Below, piece after piece: positions 43,780-52,726 of a stretch of DNA of 64,000 bases; position 1 is the stretch's first letter, and each line of letters begins with the position of its first letter. Under the pieces are notes generated by a model that saw only the letters and a program-made list of their open reading frames with translations, was not told the origin of the DNA and ran no database searches. This DNA is from Parvibaculum sp036499025 (lineage in GTDB: Bacteria; Pseudomonadota; Alphaproteobacteria; Parvibaculales; Parvibaculaceae). The translations under genes were made by a program, and so were the position numbers. Where the stretch lies: contig DASYEM010000021.1 of NCBI GenBank assembly GCA_036499025.1, positions 12,548-76,547 on the forward strand, read 5' to 3'.

Positions 43780-44589
43780 CTAACTCTCAAAGTCGATGAC
43801 CATGCCGTCGAAAGCGGGTTCGACATTTTCGGGCAACTCCGAGCGGAGTTTCCGGTAGTCGAGATCGACATGGAGATTGGTGAGAACGCCCAGTCGAGGA
43901 TTTACCCGTGCGATCCATTCGAGCGAGCGCTCGACATGGGAATGTGTCGGGTGCGGTGTATATCTCAGCGCATCGACAATCCAGCATTCGACGCCATCGA
44001 TCAGCGTGAAACTATCCTCAGGCAGATCGACAAGATCACTTGAATAAGCGAGCGGTCCGAAACGGAAACCGAGCGAGCGAATGCCGCCGTGGTCCTGATC
44101 GAAAGGAATGGCTTCGATTATGCCGCCGGCTCCATCAACGCGGATCGGTTCACCGAATTTCTCGATCCGATGCTCCTGAAGGATTGCCGGGTAGCCTGAG
44201 CCTGGAGCCTGCACGAAACAATAGTCGAAACGCGACGTCAGAGTTTTCGCGGTCGGCGCATCCATCCAGACATCGACACGCCGCCGCCCATTGAGCGCAA
44301 CCATGCGTAGATCGTCGATGCCGTGGCTTTGGTCCGCATGGTCATGCGTGTAGAGAACGCCGTCAATCCAAGAGACGTTCGCATCGATCAGCTGGTCGCG
44401 CATGTCAGGCGATGTGTCGACCAGTACCGTCGTCTTCTTCGCCGGATCCTGATCCCATTGTTCGACAAGCAATGAACAGCGGCGGCGGCGGTTGCGCGGC
44501 TCTTTCGGATCGCAAGCGCCCCAATGACCGCCGATGCGCGGGACGCCGCCGGAAGAACCCGAGCCCAATATGGTCGCACGCAATTTCAT
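43780..44589 (-). CDS. MBL-fold metallo-hydrolase (PhnP/tRNase Z-like)
   Basis: A 269-residue metallo-beta-lactamase-fold phosphodiesterase. ATILGSGSSGGVPRIGG opens the protein, TSPDMRDQLID and the metal motif YTHDHADQSHGIDDLR follow, and AYSSDLVDLP and HPTHSHVERSLE supply late ligands. Relatives include PhnP, which opens cyclic phosphates. It overlaps tatD by four bases and follows metG-tatD, the usual alphaproteobacterial trio. The substrate is unknown. Confidence 0.85.
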   Translation of the reverse strand: MKLRATILGSGSSGGVPRIGGHWGACDPKEPRNRRRRCSLLVEQWDQDPAKKTTVLVDTSPDMRDQLIDANVSWIDGVLYTHDHADQSHGIDDLRMVALNGRRRVDVWMDAPTAKTLTSRFDYCFVQAPGSGYPAILQEHRIEKFGEPIRVDGAGGIIEAIPFDQDHGGIRSLGFRFGPLAYSSDLVDLPEDSFTLIDGVECWIVDALRYTPHPTHSHVERSLEWIARVNPRLGVLTNLHVDLDYRKLRSELPENVEPAFDGMVIDFES

Positions 44590-45392
44590 GGACGAAACAC
44601 GGCCTCGCGCGGCACACGCCTGAAAAGCCGGAGAAAATTCTCACTCGTTTGACATGCGAGATCGTCGGCTCCGACGCCTTTTATTTCGGCGAGTTTCGCG
44701 GCCGTGTGGACGACGAAAGATGGTTCGTTGCGCTTACCGCGTTTCGGTATGGGGGCCAGATAAGGCGAGTCCGTTTCAACCAGCAGCCTGTCGAGCGGCA
44801 CGCTCCGTGCGGTTTCCTGCAGTTCCGCCGCGCTCTTGAATGTCAGAATGCCGGAAAGAGAAATATAGAAACCGAGGCCAAGCGCATGAGCCGCGAGCGC
44901 CGGGCTCGATGTGAAGCAATGCAAAAGACCGGGGAAGACGCCCTTCCCCATTTCTTCCGACAAAACCGCCGCCGTATCTTCATCCGCATCGCGTGTATGC
45001 ACGATCAGCGGCAAACCAGTTTCGCGCGCAGCAGCAATATGGGCGCGGAAGCAACGCATTTGCGGTCCGCGCGGACTGTGTTCGTAATAATAATCGAGCC
45101 CGGTTTCGCCGATTCCGACGACCTTGGGATGCGCGGCGAGCTTCACCAGCGTCGCAGTATCCGTTTCCGGTTCGGTCGCGGCTTCATGCGGATGGATGCC
45201 GACCGAGCAGTAGACGTTTGGAAAGCGTTCGGCAATGGCGCGAACCTTGTCGAATTCACTGACCTTGGTCGAGATCGTGACCATCAGGCCGACACCGGCT
45301 TCGTGCGCGCGCGCAACGACTTCATCGACTTCAGCGGCAAAATCCGGGAAGTCGAGATGGCAATGGCTGTCGACAAGAACGGGCACGCTCAC
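44586..45392 (-). CDS. tatD: TatD-family metal-dependent hydrolase/DNase
   Basis: A 268-residue TIM-barrel hydrolase. DSHCHLDFPDFAAEVDEVV gives the first metal histidines, IGETGLDYYYE the glutamate, PLIVHTRDADEDTAAV and LLHCFTSSPALAA the later histidines, and DRLLVETDSPYLAP the aspartate. TatD proteins have 3'-5' DNase activity. The start is a GTG that overlaps the metG stop by four bases. Confidence 0.92.
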   Translation of the reverse strand: MSVPVLVDSHCHLDFPDFAAEVDEVVARAHEAGVGLMVTISTKVSEFDKVRAIAERFPNVYCSVGIHPHEAATEPETDTATLVKLAAHPKVVGIGETGLDYYYEHSPRGPQMRCFRAHIAAARETGLPLIVHTRDADEDTAAVLSEEMGKGVFPGLLHCFTSSPALAAHALGLGFYISLSGILTFKSAAELQETARSVPLDRLLVETDSPYLAPIPKRGKRNEPSFVVHTAAKLAEIKGVGADDLACQTSENFLRLFRRVPREAVFRP

Positions 45393-46966
45393 TGGCCGGC
45401 TGCCTCCGTATCGACGAGACGCGGAAACACGCCTTGCGGCGCGGGCAGCGGTGTCTCGGGCTTCAGCGGTGCGCCATCGAGATGTTCGAAATTGCGTTCT
45501 TCGGCGCGCACGCCGAGCATATCAAGCAACTTCGCCGCCGAAGCCGGCACGACCGGCTGCAACAGGATCGCGGCGTAGCGCACGACTTCAATTGTCACGT
45601 AAAGAACGGTCGCCATGCGCTCAGGGTCGGTCTTCTTCAATGCCCATGGCTCTTGCGATGCGAAATAACGATTGGCGTCGCTGACGACCTCAAAAACCGA
45701 ACCGAGATAATTATGAATCTCGAACCGCTCCATCTGCGCGCGCACTGTTTCGAGCAGGCCCGCCGCCGCTTTCAGAAGCGTTTCGTCCTCGTCGGTGAAG
45801 GCGCTGCGCATCGGTACCTGAGCATCGCAATTCTTTGCGATCATCGATAGCGAGCGCTGCGCGAGATTGCCGATGTCGTTGGCCAGATCGGCATTGACGC
45901 GGTTCACCACCGTTTCGTGGCTATAGGTGCCGTCTGCGCCATAAGGCACTTCGCGGCAGAAGAAATAGCGGATCGGATCGACGCCATAGGTATCGGTGAT
46001 CGTGAATGGATCGATGACGTTGCCGACCGACTTCGACATTTTCTCGCCGCGATTATAGAGAAATCCGTGGCCGAAAACGCGCTTGGGCAGCGGAATGCCG
46101 GCAGCCATCAGCATCGCCGGCCAGATGATCGCGTGGAAGCGCACGATATCCTTGCCGATGATATGCGCATCGGCGGGCCAGTAGCGTTTGAACTCTTTGC
46201 TGTTCATGTCGGGATAGCCGACGCCGGTCAGGTAGTTGGTCAGCGCATCGAACCAGACATACATGACGTGGCGCGGATCGCCCGGCACCTCGACGCCCCA
46301 ATCAAGCTTGGTGCGCGAGCGCGAGATCGACAGATCGGTGAGGCCTCGTTTGATGAAAGCCGTCACTTCATTGCGCCTGGAGGCAGGCTGAATGAAATCG
46401 GGATTGTCTTCATAGAGCTTCAGCAACTTGTCTTGATAGGCGGACAGGCGGAAGAAATAAGTCTCGTCTTCCATCCACTCGACGGGCGTGCCGGTCGGCG
46501 CGAGCTTTTCGCCCTTCTCACCTGTTGTCAGTTCGTCTTCGCCATAGAAGGCTTCGTCGCGAACCGAATACCATCCCGAATAAGCGCCGAGATAAATGTC
46601 CGGGCCCTTGTCGCCTTCATTGCGCGCAATTTCCTCCCAGAGGCGCTCGCAAGCGCGCTCATGCCGCTTTTCGATGGTGCGGATGAAGTCGTCGTTCGAA
46701 GCGTTCAGGCGTTCAGTCATCGCCTTGAACTTCGGCGCCATTTCGTCGGCCAGTTCCTGCGCGGTGATGCCTCTCGCTTTCGCGGTCTGCACCATCTTCT
46801 GGCCGTGATCGTCGACACCCGTGAGGAAATGCACGTCATAGCCGTCAAGCCGTTTGAAACGGGCGATAACGTCGGTCGTGATCAGCTCATAGGCGTGGCC
46901 GATATGAGGCGGACCATTCGGATACGAAATGGCGGTCGTGATGTAAAAAGCCTTGGGCGGCGTCAT
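45389..46966 (-). CDS. metG: Methionyl-tRNA synthetase
   Basis: This class I synthetase charges tRNA-Met. FYITTAISYPNGPPHIGHAY contains the HIGH-type motif and GEKMSKSVGNVIDP the KMSKS loop. The 525-residue product lacks the C-terminal dimerisation (EMAP-like) domain, as in the short MetG form of many alphaproteobacteria. The ATG at 46966 is chosen; the longer frame would run into holB. It is co-linear with holB upstream and tatD downstream. Confidence 0.96.
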   Translation of the reverse strand: MTPPKAFYITTAISYPNGPPHIGHAYELITTDVIARFKRLDGYDVHFLTGVDDHGQKMVQTAKARGITAQELADEMAPKFKAMTERLNASNDDFIRTIEKRHERACERLWEEIARNEGDKGPDIYLGAYSGWYSVRDEAFYGEDELTTGEKGEKLAPTGTPVEWMEDETYFFRLSAYQDKLLKLYEDNPDFIQPASRRNEVTAFIKRGLTDLSISRSRTKLDWGVEVPGDPRHVMYVWFDALTNYLTGVGYPDMNSKEFKRYWPADAHIIGKDIVRFHAIIWPAMLMAAGIPLPKRVFGHGFLYNRGEKMSKSVGNVIDPFTITDTYGVDPIRYFFCREVPYGADGTYSHETVVNRVNADLANDIGNLAQRSLSMIAKNCDAQVPMRSAFTDEDETLLKAAAGLLETVRAQMERFEIHNYLGSVFEVVSDANRYFASQEPWALKKTDPERMATVLYVTIEVVRYAAILLQPVVPASAAKLLDMLGVRAEERNFEHLDGAPLKPETPLPAPQGVFPRLVDTEAAGQ

Positions 46967-47010
46967 GCGTTCGCAAACCTGTCGAGATGGGCGTCTGTCA
47001 GGCATCCCGC

Positions 47011-48123
47011 TCAAACGCCAACGCGTTCGCCGGCGACGCTTTCCAACATCGAAAAAATGTTGAGGACCACGAGCTTGCGATCCGTATTGAGCGCTTCTGC
47101 GCGGGCGACCGATTGGCTGATCTTTTCCCATACCTCGACCCAGCGATCAAGGCCGCCGGGCTGAGCCAGACGTGCCATCGCGGCCCCCTCGCCCGGCACC
47201 AGATCGGGCAACGCAGGGATGCCCGCGCCGGTCCGCACCAGGCGCTGGAGCCAGTCGCTGAGAAGCTCAAGGGCCGTTGCGTAAGCCTCGTCGGCACCGC
47301 GCCGTCCGATCTTGTCGGCCAGCGTGTGGACGGCTTTGACGTTGAGCCTCGGGAGCGCCACTAGCAGCGTGGCGATCTCGCTATAGAGATCGAGGCCACC
47401 ACCTGCCGCAATCGACAGTGCGCGCCCTGCGCTGCCTTCAGCAAGCCGCCCGATGGCGATGCGTTCTTCCTCGCTCGCCTTGATCTCATTGGCGGCAAGC
47501 ACCTGTGCGATGCCTTTGGGCGCCAACGGCTTCAGCTTCAGCGTTCGGCAGCGCGAACGAATGGTCGGCAACAGCCTGCCGGGCTGATGACTGACGACAA
47601 AAAACAAACCGCGAGACGGTGGCTCTTCAAGGATTTTGAGCAAAGCATTTTCGGCGTTGACGTTCATGTCGTCGGCGGCGTCGATGATCGAGATACGCCA
47701 ACCCCCTGCCCCGGCGCTCATGCCGAAGAAGTTCGCCGTGCGCCGCACTTCTTCCACCGGAATGACGGTCTTCAGGCGCTTTGCCTTGTCGTCATAGGGC
47801 CGGTTGATGACGAGCATGTTCGGATGGCTCTGGGCGGCGACCTGCCGAAAGATGGGGTCGCTCTCGGCGACTGAGAGGTCCGTCGCCTTCGCAGCCTGTG
47901 CAATTTCCGGCATTCCATGACGCAGAACGAAGCGCGCGGCGCGATAGGCGAGCGTTGCCTTGCCGATGCCTTTCGGGCCTGTCAGCAGCCACGCGTGATG
48001 CATGCGGCCGCTCATGAAAGCGTCGAAGATGGCGTGTTCGGCGTCATCCTGGCCGACGAGCATCGAGACTTCGCGCGGATGCGGAAAATCGCCGAGACGG
48101 TCGCTTTCAGGAGTGTCGCTCAT
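47011..48123 (-). CDS. holB: DNA polymerase III delta-prime subunit
   Basis: Delta-prime is the stator of the clamp loader. The 370-residue product has an AAA+ fold: LLTGPKGIGKATLAYRAARF near the N-terminus and KILEEPPSRGLFFVVSHQPG with RLLPTIRSRCRTLKL in the sensor region. The C-terminal helical domain follows. It lies 44 bases upstream of metG on the same strand. The usual tmk-holB pair is interrupted here by an M23 peptidase gene. Confidence 0.93.
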   Translation of the reverse strand: MSDTPESDRLGDFPHPREVSMLVGQDDAEHAIFDAFMSGRMHHAWLLTGPKGIGKATLAYRAARFVLRHGMPEIAQAAKATDLSVAESDPIFRQVAAQSHPNMLVINRPYDDKAKRLKTVIPVEEVRRTANFFGMSAGAGGWRISIIDAADDMNVNAENALLKILEEPPSRGLFFVVSHQPGRLLPTIRSRCRTLKLKPLAPKGIAQVLAANEIKASEEERIAIGRLAEGSAGRALSIAAGGGLDLYSEIATLLVALPRLNVKAVHTLADKIGRRGADEAYATALELLSDWLQRLVRTGAGIPALPDLVPGEGAAMARLAQPGGLDRWVEVWEKISQSVARAEALNTDRKLVVLNIFSMLESVAGERVGV

Positions 48124-48172
48124 GCTTCTCTTTTACATGACGGAGGCGCGCCCGTCATGGGTACAGAGGAAG

Positions 48173-49492
48173 CTATTGGGGCTCGTTCGTCGCCTGGCTC
48201 ATCTGTGCGACATAGGTGCGGAAGCGGACAAGCGAGCTGCCGTCGAGATTGACCTGCAGCATGATGTCGGACCGCGAAGGATCGACCTGCTTGTTGTCGA
48301 TCAGAACCTCGTAATAGAGGTGGTTGCCGGTCGACATGCCAGAGCGTCCGATATAGGCCACAACCTGGCCTTTTTTCACCTTCGAGCCTTCATGCAACCC
48401 CTTGGCGAAGCCGGACATGTGGCCATAGGTCGTTGCCACACGCTCATTGTGGACGATCTTCAGAAACCGCCCATAGTTGCCGCGCCAGCCGATCGTCTCG
48501 ATCACGCCGTCTTCGGCGGCGTAAATCGGCGTGCCCTTGGGCGCGGCGAAGTCGATGCCTTTGTGAAATTTGCGGACCTTCAACACGGGATGGACGCGCC
48601 AGCCCCAGGGCGAGGTCATCTTGGCGTCATGCACCGGCGCACCAAGGCGGAACGGCGCGACACCGCGGCCATCTTCCTCCATGAAAGCGACGGTGCCGTC
48701 ATTGGTCTCGTAGCGATAGACGCGATGCTGCTGGCCGAAGACCGAGAGTTCGGCATAACGCATAACGTGAGCCGCGCCTGCTTTCGATTTAGCGGTCTCG
48801 TAGACGACCGTGAACTGCGAACCGCTTGAGGGCTTCGAAGGAATGTCGCTGTCATAGGTGAAAGCTGCGACGACGTCATCGGCGACGCTTTGCGGGATAT
48901 TCGCGGCCACGAGATCCGACATCAGACCGCGCTTCACCGTGCCATGGCGCGTTGTGACGCCGATGGAGACGCTTTCGCTCCGTGCAGCCGCCTTGCCGAT
49001 GTTGCGGCCAAGACGGTGAAATGCGCCATCAGCGCCTGCGACGACCGTCAGGACCTGATTGTGTTCGGTGCGCAGATGGACTGCGACGAGTTGCGCGCCC
49101 GGCGTGCCTTCAATTCCGGCTCGCATGGAGAATTCGACTTCGTCGCCGGCCTTGAGCTTAGAGGTGTCGTAGAGATCGGCCAGCGCTTTCATTGCGCCAT
49201 CGCGCTGATCGGCGGCAATCCCTTCGCGCGTCAGCACACGCTCAAGCGTGTCGCCGGCCTGAAGCTTCACGGTACGGTTGGCGACGACATTGAGATGGCC
49301 GGAGGATGAGCCGAGGATCGCCGCGCTCACATCGCCCTGATCCGCGGGGGCGCTGGCGGAAGGAATGCTCAGCGTACCGAGCGTATTGGCATGCGCAGGC
49401 GTGGCGTAGGAAATCAAAATAGCGGCTGAGAAACAGACTGTAGCGCCGAGGATCGGCAGCAAATCACGTTTGTTCTTTTGTCGCTGTTTCAT
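48173..49492 (-). CDS. M23-family peptidoglycan metallopeptidase
   Basis: An exported cell-wall endopeptidase of 439 residues. The N-terminal segment (LLPILGATVCFSAAILISY) is a signal or anchor. The C-terminal Peptidase_M23 domain has HPVLKVRKFHKGIDFAAPKG with the metal histidine and aspartate and VATTYGHMSGFAKGL with the second motif. A LysM- or OapA-like region precedes it (RTVKLQAGDTLERVLTREG). The ATG at 49492 is preferred over a GTG two codons upstream. It sits between tmk and holB. Confidence 0.9.
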   Translation of the reverse strand: MKQRQKNKRDLLPILGATVCFSAAILISYATPAHANTLGTLSIPSASAPADQGDVSAAILGSSSGHLNVVANRTVKLQAGDTLERVLTREGIAADQRDGAMKALADLYDTSKLKAGDEVEFSMRAGIEGTPGAQLVAVHLRTEHNQVLTVVAGADGAFHRLGRNIGKAAARSESVSIGVTTRHGTVKRGLMSDLVAANIPQSVADDVVAAFTYDSDIPSKPSSGSQFTVVYETAKSKAGAAHVMRYAELSVFGQQHRVYRYETNDGTVAFMEEDGRGVAPFRLGAPVHDAKMTSPWGWRVHPVLKVRKFHKGIDFAAPKGTPIYAAEDGVIETIGWRGNYGRFLKIVHNERVATTYGHMSGFAKGLHEGSKVKKGQVVAYIGRSGMSTGNHLYYEVLIDNKQVDPSRSDIMLQVNLDGSSLVRFRTYVAQMSQATNEPQ

Positions 49493-49604
49493 GCCCACCG
49501 CCCAAATTTCACAGCGTACCCGTGAAATGGGCCGCGTCCGCCCCGCCTCTATAGGCGATAGGCCGGTCTTGGGTCAAACGGGAATTTGTGTGATAGATCA
49601 ATGA

Positions 49605-50231
49605 CTAGACTGGTAAACGCGATGTCACACTGTGCCATATTTGCCGCGCGACATCATCCTCACCCTTCGCCGCGTCGATGATCGTACAGCGCTCCGGCTG
49701 CGCTTCGGCTATGTCTAAAAATGCCTGCCTGAGCGTTTCGTGGAAGGCCACTCCCATTCGCTCATAGCGATCTTCGCCGCCCCGCTTGTGGGCCCGTGAG
49801 AGGCCTGTATCCACAGGCAGATCGAGGATGAGGGTGAGACCCGGCATGTCACCGCCGACGACGATTTTACTCAGTGCCGCAATCGCCTCTCGCTGCAAAC
49901 CTTGCGCGGCGCCTTGGTAAGCAAAGGTTGAATCGACGAAGCGATCGCAAATTACCCAGTCGCCGCGCGCCAATGCGGGCCGGATCGTATGGGCGAGATG
50001 TTCTTCGCGGGCCGCGAAATGTAACAGTGTTTCGGCAAGCGGCGCCCAGCGGCCTGTCTCTCCGGTGACGAGAAGGTCGCGGATCACTTCGGCCCCCGGC
50101 GCACCGCCCGGCTCTCTCGTCAGCGTGACACGATGGCCACGCTCGATCAGACCGGCGGCAAGTCTTTTCGCCTGGGTCGATTTGCCCGCACCCTCGCCAC
50201 CCTCGAGCGTGATGAACCGGGGCTGAGTCAT
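49605..50231 (-). CDS. tmk: Thymidylate kinase
   Basis: Tmk phosphorylates dTMP to dTDP. The 208-residue product has the P-loop FITLEGGEGAGKSTQAKRL, the DRF motif VICDRFVDSTFAYQGAAQGL, and the lid region KRGGEDRYERM. It starts 6 bases after dacA on the same strand. Between it and the M23 gene lies a ~110-base gap that probably carries the M23 promoter. Confidence 0.96.
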   Translation of the reverse strand: MTQPRFITLEGGEGAGKSTQAKRLAAGLIERGHRVTLTREPGGAPGAEVIRDLLVTGETGRWAPLAETLLHFAAREEHLAHTIRPALARGDWVICDRFVDSTFAYQGAAQGLQREAIAALSKIVVGGDMPGLTLILDLPVDTGLSRAHKRGGEDRYERMGVAFHETLRQAFLDIAEAQPERCTIIDAAKGEDDVARQIWHSVTSRLPV

Positions 50232-50237
50232 GTCACC

Positions 50238-51440
50238 TCAGCTGCCGAGGAGCATGTGATGAATGGCGTTCATCGCACGGCCGAAAACGCCGAGCTGTTC
50301 GACATTCGCACCGGCGACGAGCGGGATCTCCTGCACCGGCTTGTCAGGTGCGGTGACGCGGAGCGTGCCGATGCGCTGGCCCGCCGAAATTGGCGCTGCG
50401 ATAGGCGAGGTGTAGTTCACAGCAACCTGCATGCCCTTGCGTTGATCCGGCGTCATGATCAGCGAGATGTCGCTGGTCGAAACCAGTGGCACTTGCGAAT
50501 AGGTGCCCTGCCATACCGGCGCATTATCGACAACGGCACCCGCGGCGAAGAGCTTGTACTTCTTGAAGGAGCGGAAGCCCCAATCGAGAACGCGCACGCT
50601 TTCTTCCGCGCGTGCCTTTTCCGTCGGCATACCATTGAGAACGAGGATCAGGCGCTCGTCACCGCGCTTGGCCGAGACGACGAGACCATAACCCGATGCC
50701 TCGGTGTGGCCGGTCTTCAGACCGTCGACGGTCGAGTCGAGAAAAAGCGCCGGGTTGCGGTTGTGCTGCGTAATGCCGTTCCAGGTGAACTGCTTTTCGC
50801 TGAAATAGTGATAGTACTCTGGAAAATCATGAATGATGTGCTGAGCAAGGCGCGCGAGATCATGCGCCGTCATCATCTGGTTCGGATCCGGCCAACCGGT
50901 TGCGTTGGCGAATGTTGAATTGGTAAGGCCCAACTCCTTGCCGCGTTCCGTCATCGCCGAGGCGAATTCAGGCTCCGAACCTTTCAACGCTTCGGCAACC
51001 GCGATGCAGGCGTCGTTGCCAGATTGAACGATGATTCCCTGAATAAGAATTTCGACGGGAATGCGCGAACCGACCTGCGCAAACATGGTCGACGAACCGG
51101 AGGTCGTACCGCCTGCGCGCCATGCGTGTTCGCTGATCGGAAATTCGTCGGTGAGCTTTGTTGTGCCTGCCTTCAGGGACTCAAAAAGCATCGACAGCGT
51201 CATGAGCTTGCTCATGCTCGCTGGATGCATCTTGACATCGCCATCTTTTTCCCAAAGCACGGCGCCGGTCGACGCATCCATCAGGACCGCATATTGCGCC
51301 GACGTATCGAAGGCGAAAGCTGGCCGTGCCGCCAAACCTGCAATCACAAAGACTGCGAAGGCGAGGGATCTGAAGACGGTGACGCTCGGCATTGATCTCA
51401 TCATATCGGCTGCTTTCTTTTCGCTCTGGCTTTTAGTCAT
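50238..51440 (-). CDS. dacA: D-alanyl-D-alanine carboxypeptidase (penicillin-binding protein 5/6 family)
   Basis: This secreted enzyme removes the terminal D-Ala of peptidoglycan stem peptides. The 400-residue product has a hydrophobic signal (VFRSLAFAVFVIAGLAARPA), and three active-site motifs: SMSKLMTL (SxxK), VQSGNDACIA (SxN) and LKTGHTEASG (KTG). A C-terminal PBP5-type domain follows, with a terminal amphipathic stretch that may tether it to the membrane. It lies 14 bases downstream of rlpA. Confidence 0.95.
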   Translation of the reverse strand: MTKSQSEKKAADMMRSMPSVTVFRSLAFAVFVIAGLAARPAFAFDTSAQYAVLMDASTGAVLWEKDGDVKMHPASMSKLMTLSMLFESLKAGTTKLTDEFPISEHAWRAGGTTSGSSTMFAQVGSRIPVEILIQGIIVQSGNDACIAVAEALKGSEPEFASAMTERGKELGLTNSTFANATGWPDPNQMMTAHDLARLAQHIIHDFPEYYHYFSEKQFTWNGITQHNRNPALFLDSTVDGLKTGHTEASGYGLVVSAKRGDERLILVLNGMPTEKARAEESVRVLDWGFRSFKKYKLFAAGAVVDNAPVWQGTYSQVPLVSTSDISLIMTPDQRKGMQVAVNYTSPIAAPISAGQRIGTLRVTAPDKPVQEIPLVAGANVEQLGVFGRAMNAIHHMLLGS

Positions 51441-51454
51441 GTCTGTACTGGAAA

Positions 51455-52504
51455 CTACTCGACGATAATTCGGGCGCCAGCATGGCCTTGCTGCGTGATC
51501 GTTTTTAGCGACGCATCTGCTGACGATACATCCGGCATCGGACCGACCCGCACACGATAATACTGCGTGCCGTCGACGATGGTAGGCGAGACCTGAACAT
51601 TCTGTACGCCTTGCGACAGTAATTTCTGATGAACCATCTCGGCGTTGGAGAAGTTTTTGAACGAACCGGCTTGAATAAAGATGCTCGTCTTCACGGGAAC
51701 GGGCATTTGCTCCACTGTGCCATCGGGCACCGGCGGCTGCGAGGCGGCCACCGCTTGCGGATTGTCGATGACGGGCTTCATGGTTGTGGGACCGCTGCTA
51801 GCTGGTGCGGGCAGCGCAGCCGCCTGCGACACAGGCGCCGTCTTTACGCCGACCGGGGCGGCAAGCGTCGAGGCAACCACCGCGCTGGTTTTCGGCACGT
51901 TGACGACCTGTTTCTCGCTCTCATCCATCACCGGTTTTGGAACCGTGAACGTCTCCTGATTGGCGAGCTGTGTTGCATCCGTACCGGAGCCCGGAATGCC
52001 GGGCAGCGGTGCGCGTCCGACAAATTGCACACGCACGCGCGCGGTGCCTTTGCGATCATAACCAAGGAGCTCGGCGGCTTTGCGCGACAAATCGATTTCG
52101 CGTCCGTTGACGAAAGGCCCGCGGTCATTGACGCGGACGACGACAGAGCGACCATTCTCAAGATTGGTCACACGCACGAGGACCGGCATGGGCAGCGTCG
52201 GATGCGCTGCGGTGAGCTGTTCCTGATCGAAGACTTCGCCATTGGCCGTGCGCTTGCCGTGGAACTGCGGCCCATACCAGGAGCCGATGCCGGTCGCATC
52301 GTAATGCTCGTCTTCCTTGGGGTAATACCAGACGCCGGCCACCTGATAGGGTTTGCCGACTTTATAGGCCCCGCCCTCTCCGGTTGGGATGGGTGGTTTG
52401 CTGCTGGTGCTGCAGCCCGCGAGAAGCACAGGCGCCATCATCAAGACGAGCGCGCCGGATAGTGGCCATTGCGACCATCCAGACAGGCTTTTCCTACGGC
52501 TCAT
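51455..52504 (-). CDS. rlpA: Septal/cell-wall lytic protein RlpA with SPOR domain
   Basis: RlpA is a lipoprotein lytic transglycosylase that acts at the septum. The 349-residue product has a lipobox (VLLAGC), a double-psi beta-barrel core (TGIGSWYGPQFHGKRTANGE; VVRVNDRGPFVNGREIDLS) and a C-terminal SPOR domain (IFIQAGSFKNFSNAEMVHQK and YYRVRVGPM). A long Pro/Ala/Val linker lies between. It heads rlpA-dacA-tmk. The 222 bases before the divergent gene at 52727 hold no gene and presumably both promoters. Confidence 0.93.
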   Translation of the reverse strand: MSRRKSLSGWSQWPLSGALVLMMAPVLLAGCSTSSKPPIPTGEGGAYKVGKPYQVAGVWYYPKEDEHYDATGIGSWYGPQFHGKRTANGEVFDQEQLTAAHPTLPMPVLVRVTNLENGRSVVVRVNDRGPFVNGREIDLSRKAAELLGYDRKGTARVRVQFVGRAPLPGIPGSGTDATQLANQETFTVPKPVMDESEKQVVNVPKTSAVVASTLAAPVGVKTAPVSQAAALPAPASSGPTTMKPVIDNPQAVAASQPPVPDGTVEQMPVPVKTSIFIQAGSFKNFSNAEMVHQKLLSQGVQNVQVSPTIVDGTQYYRVRVGPMPDVSSADASLKTITQQGHAGARIIVE

Positions 52505-52726
52505 TCGGATACCCCTCGTTTCGCGCGGCTACCCGCCGAAATGGACCTTCGGCGCTCCTGACGGAGCCATCGCCTGCCTGCCTGCCAGCGACTCAATTGC
52601 ACGCGAACACGTTGGAAAAACTTATAGTCAGCGGATAGTTGGGCGGCAAGCAATGCGCCGCGCTGCTAGCCCTTTCCTTTACGACCGGACCGCGTTAACG
52701 ATTGGCCACCGCCGCCGGAGAACGCC

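Noticed and set aside
45917..47164. 415-codon plus-strand frame opposite metG
   Set aside because: It overlaps the HIGH and KMSKS regions of an intact methionyl-tRNA synthetase, and its sequence has shadow composition.
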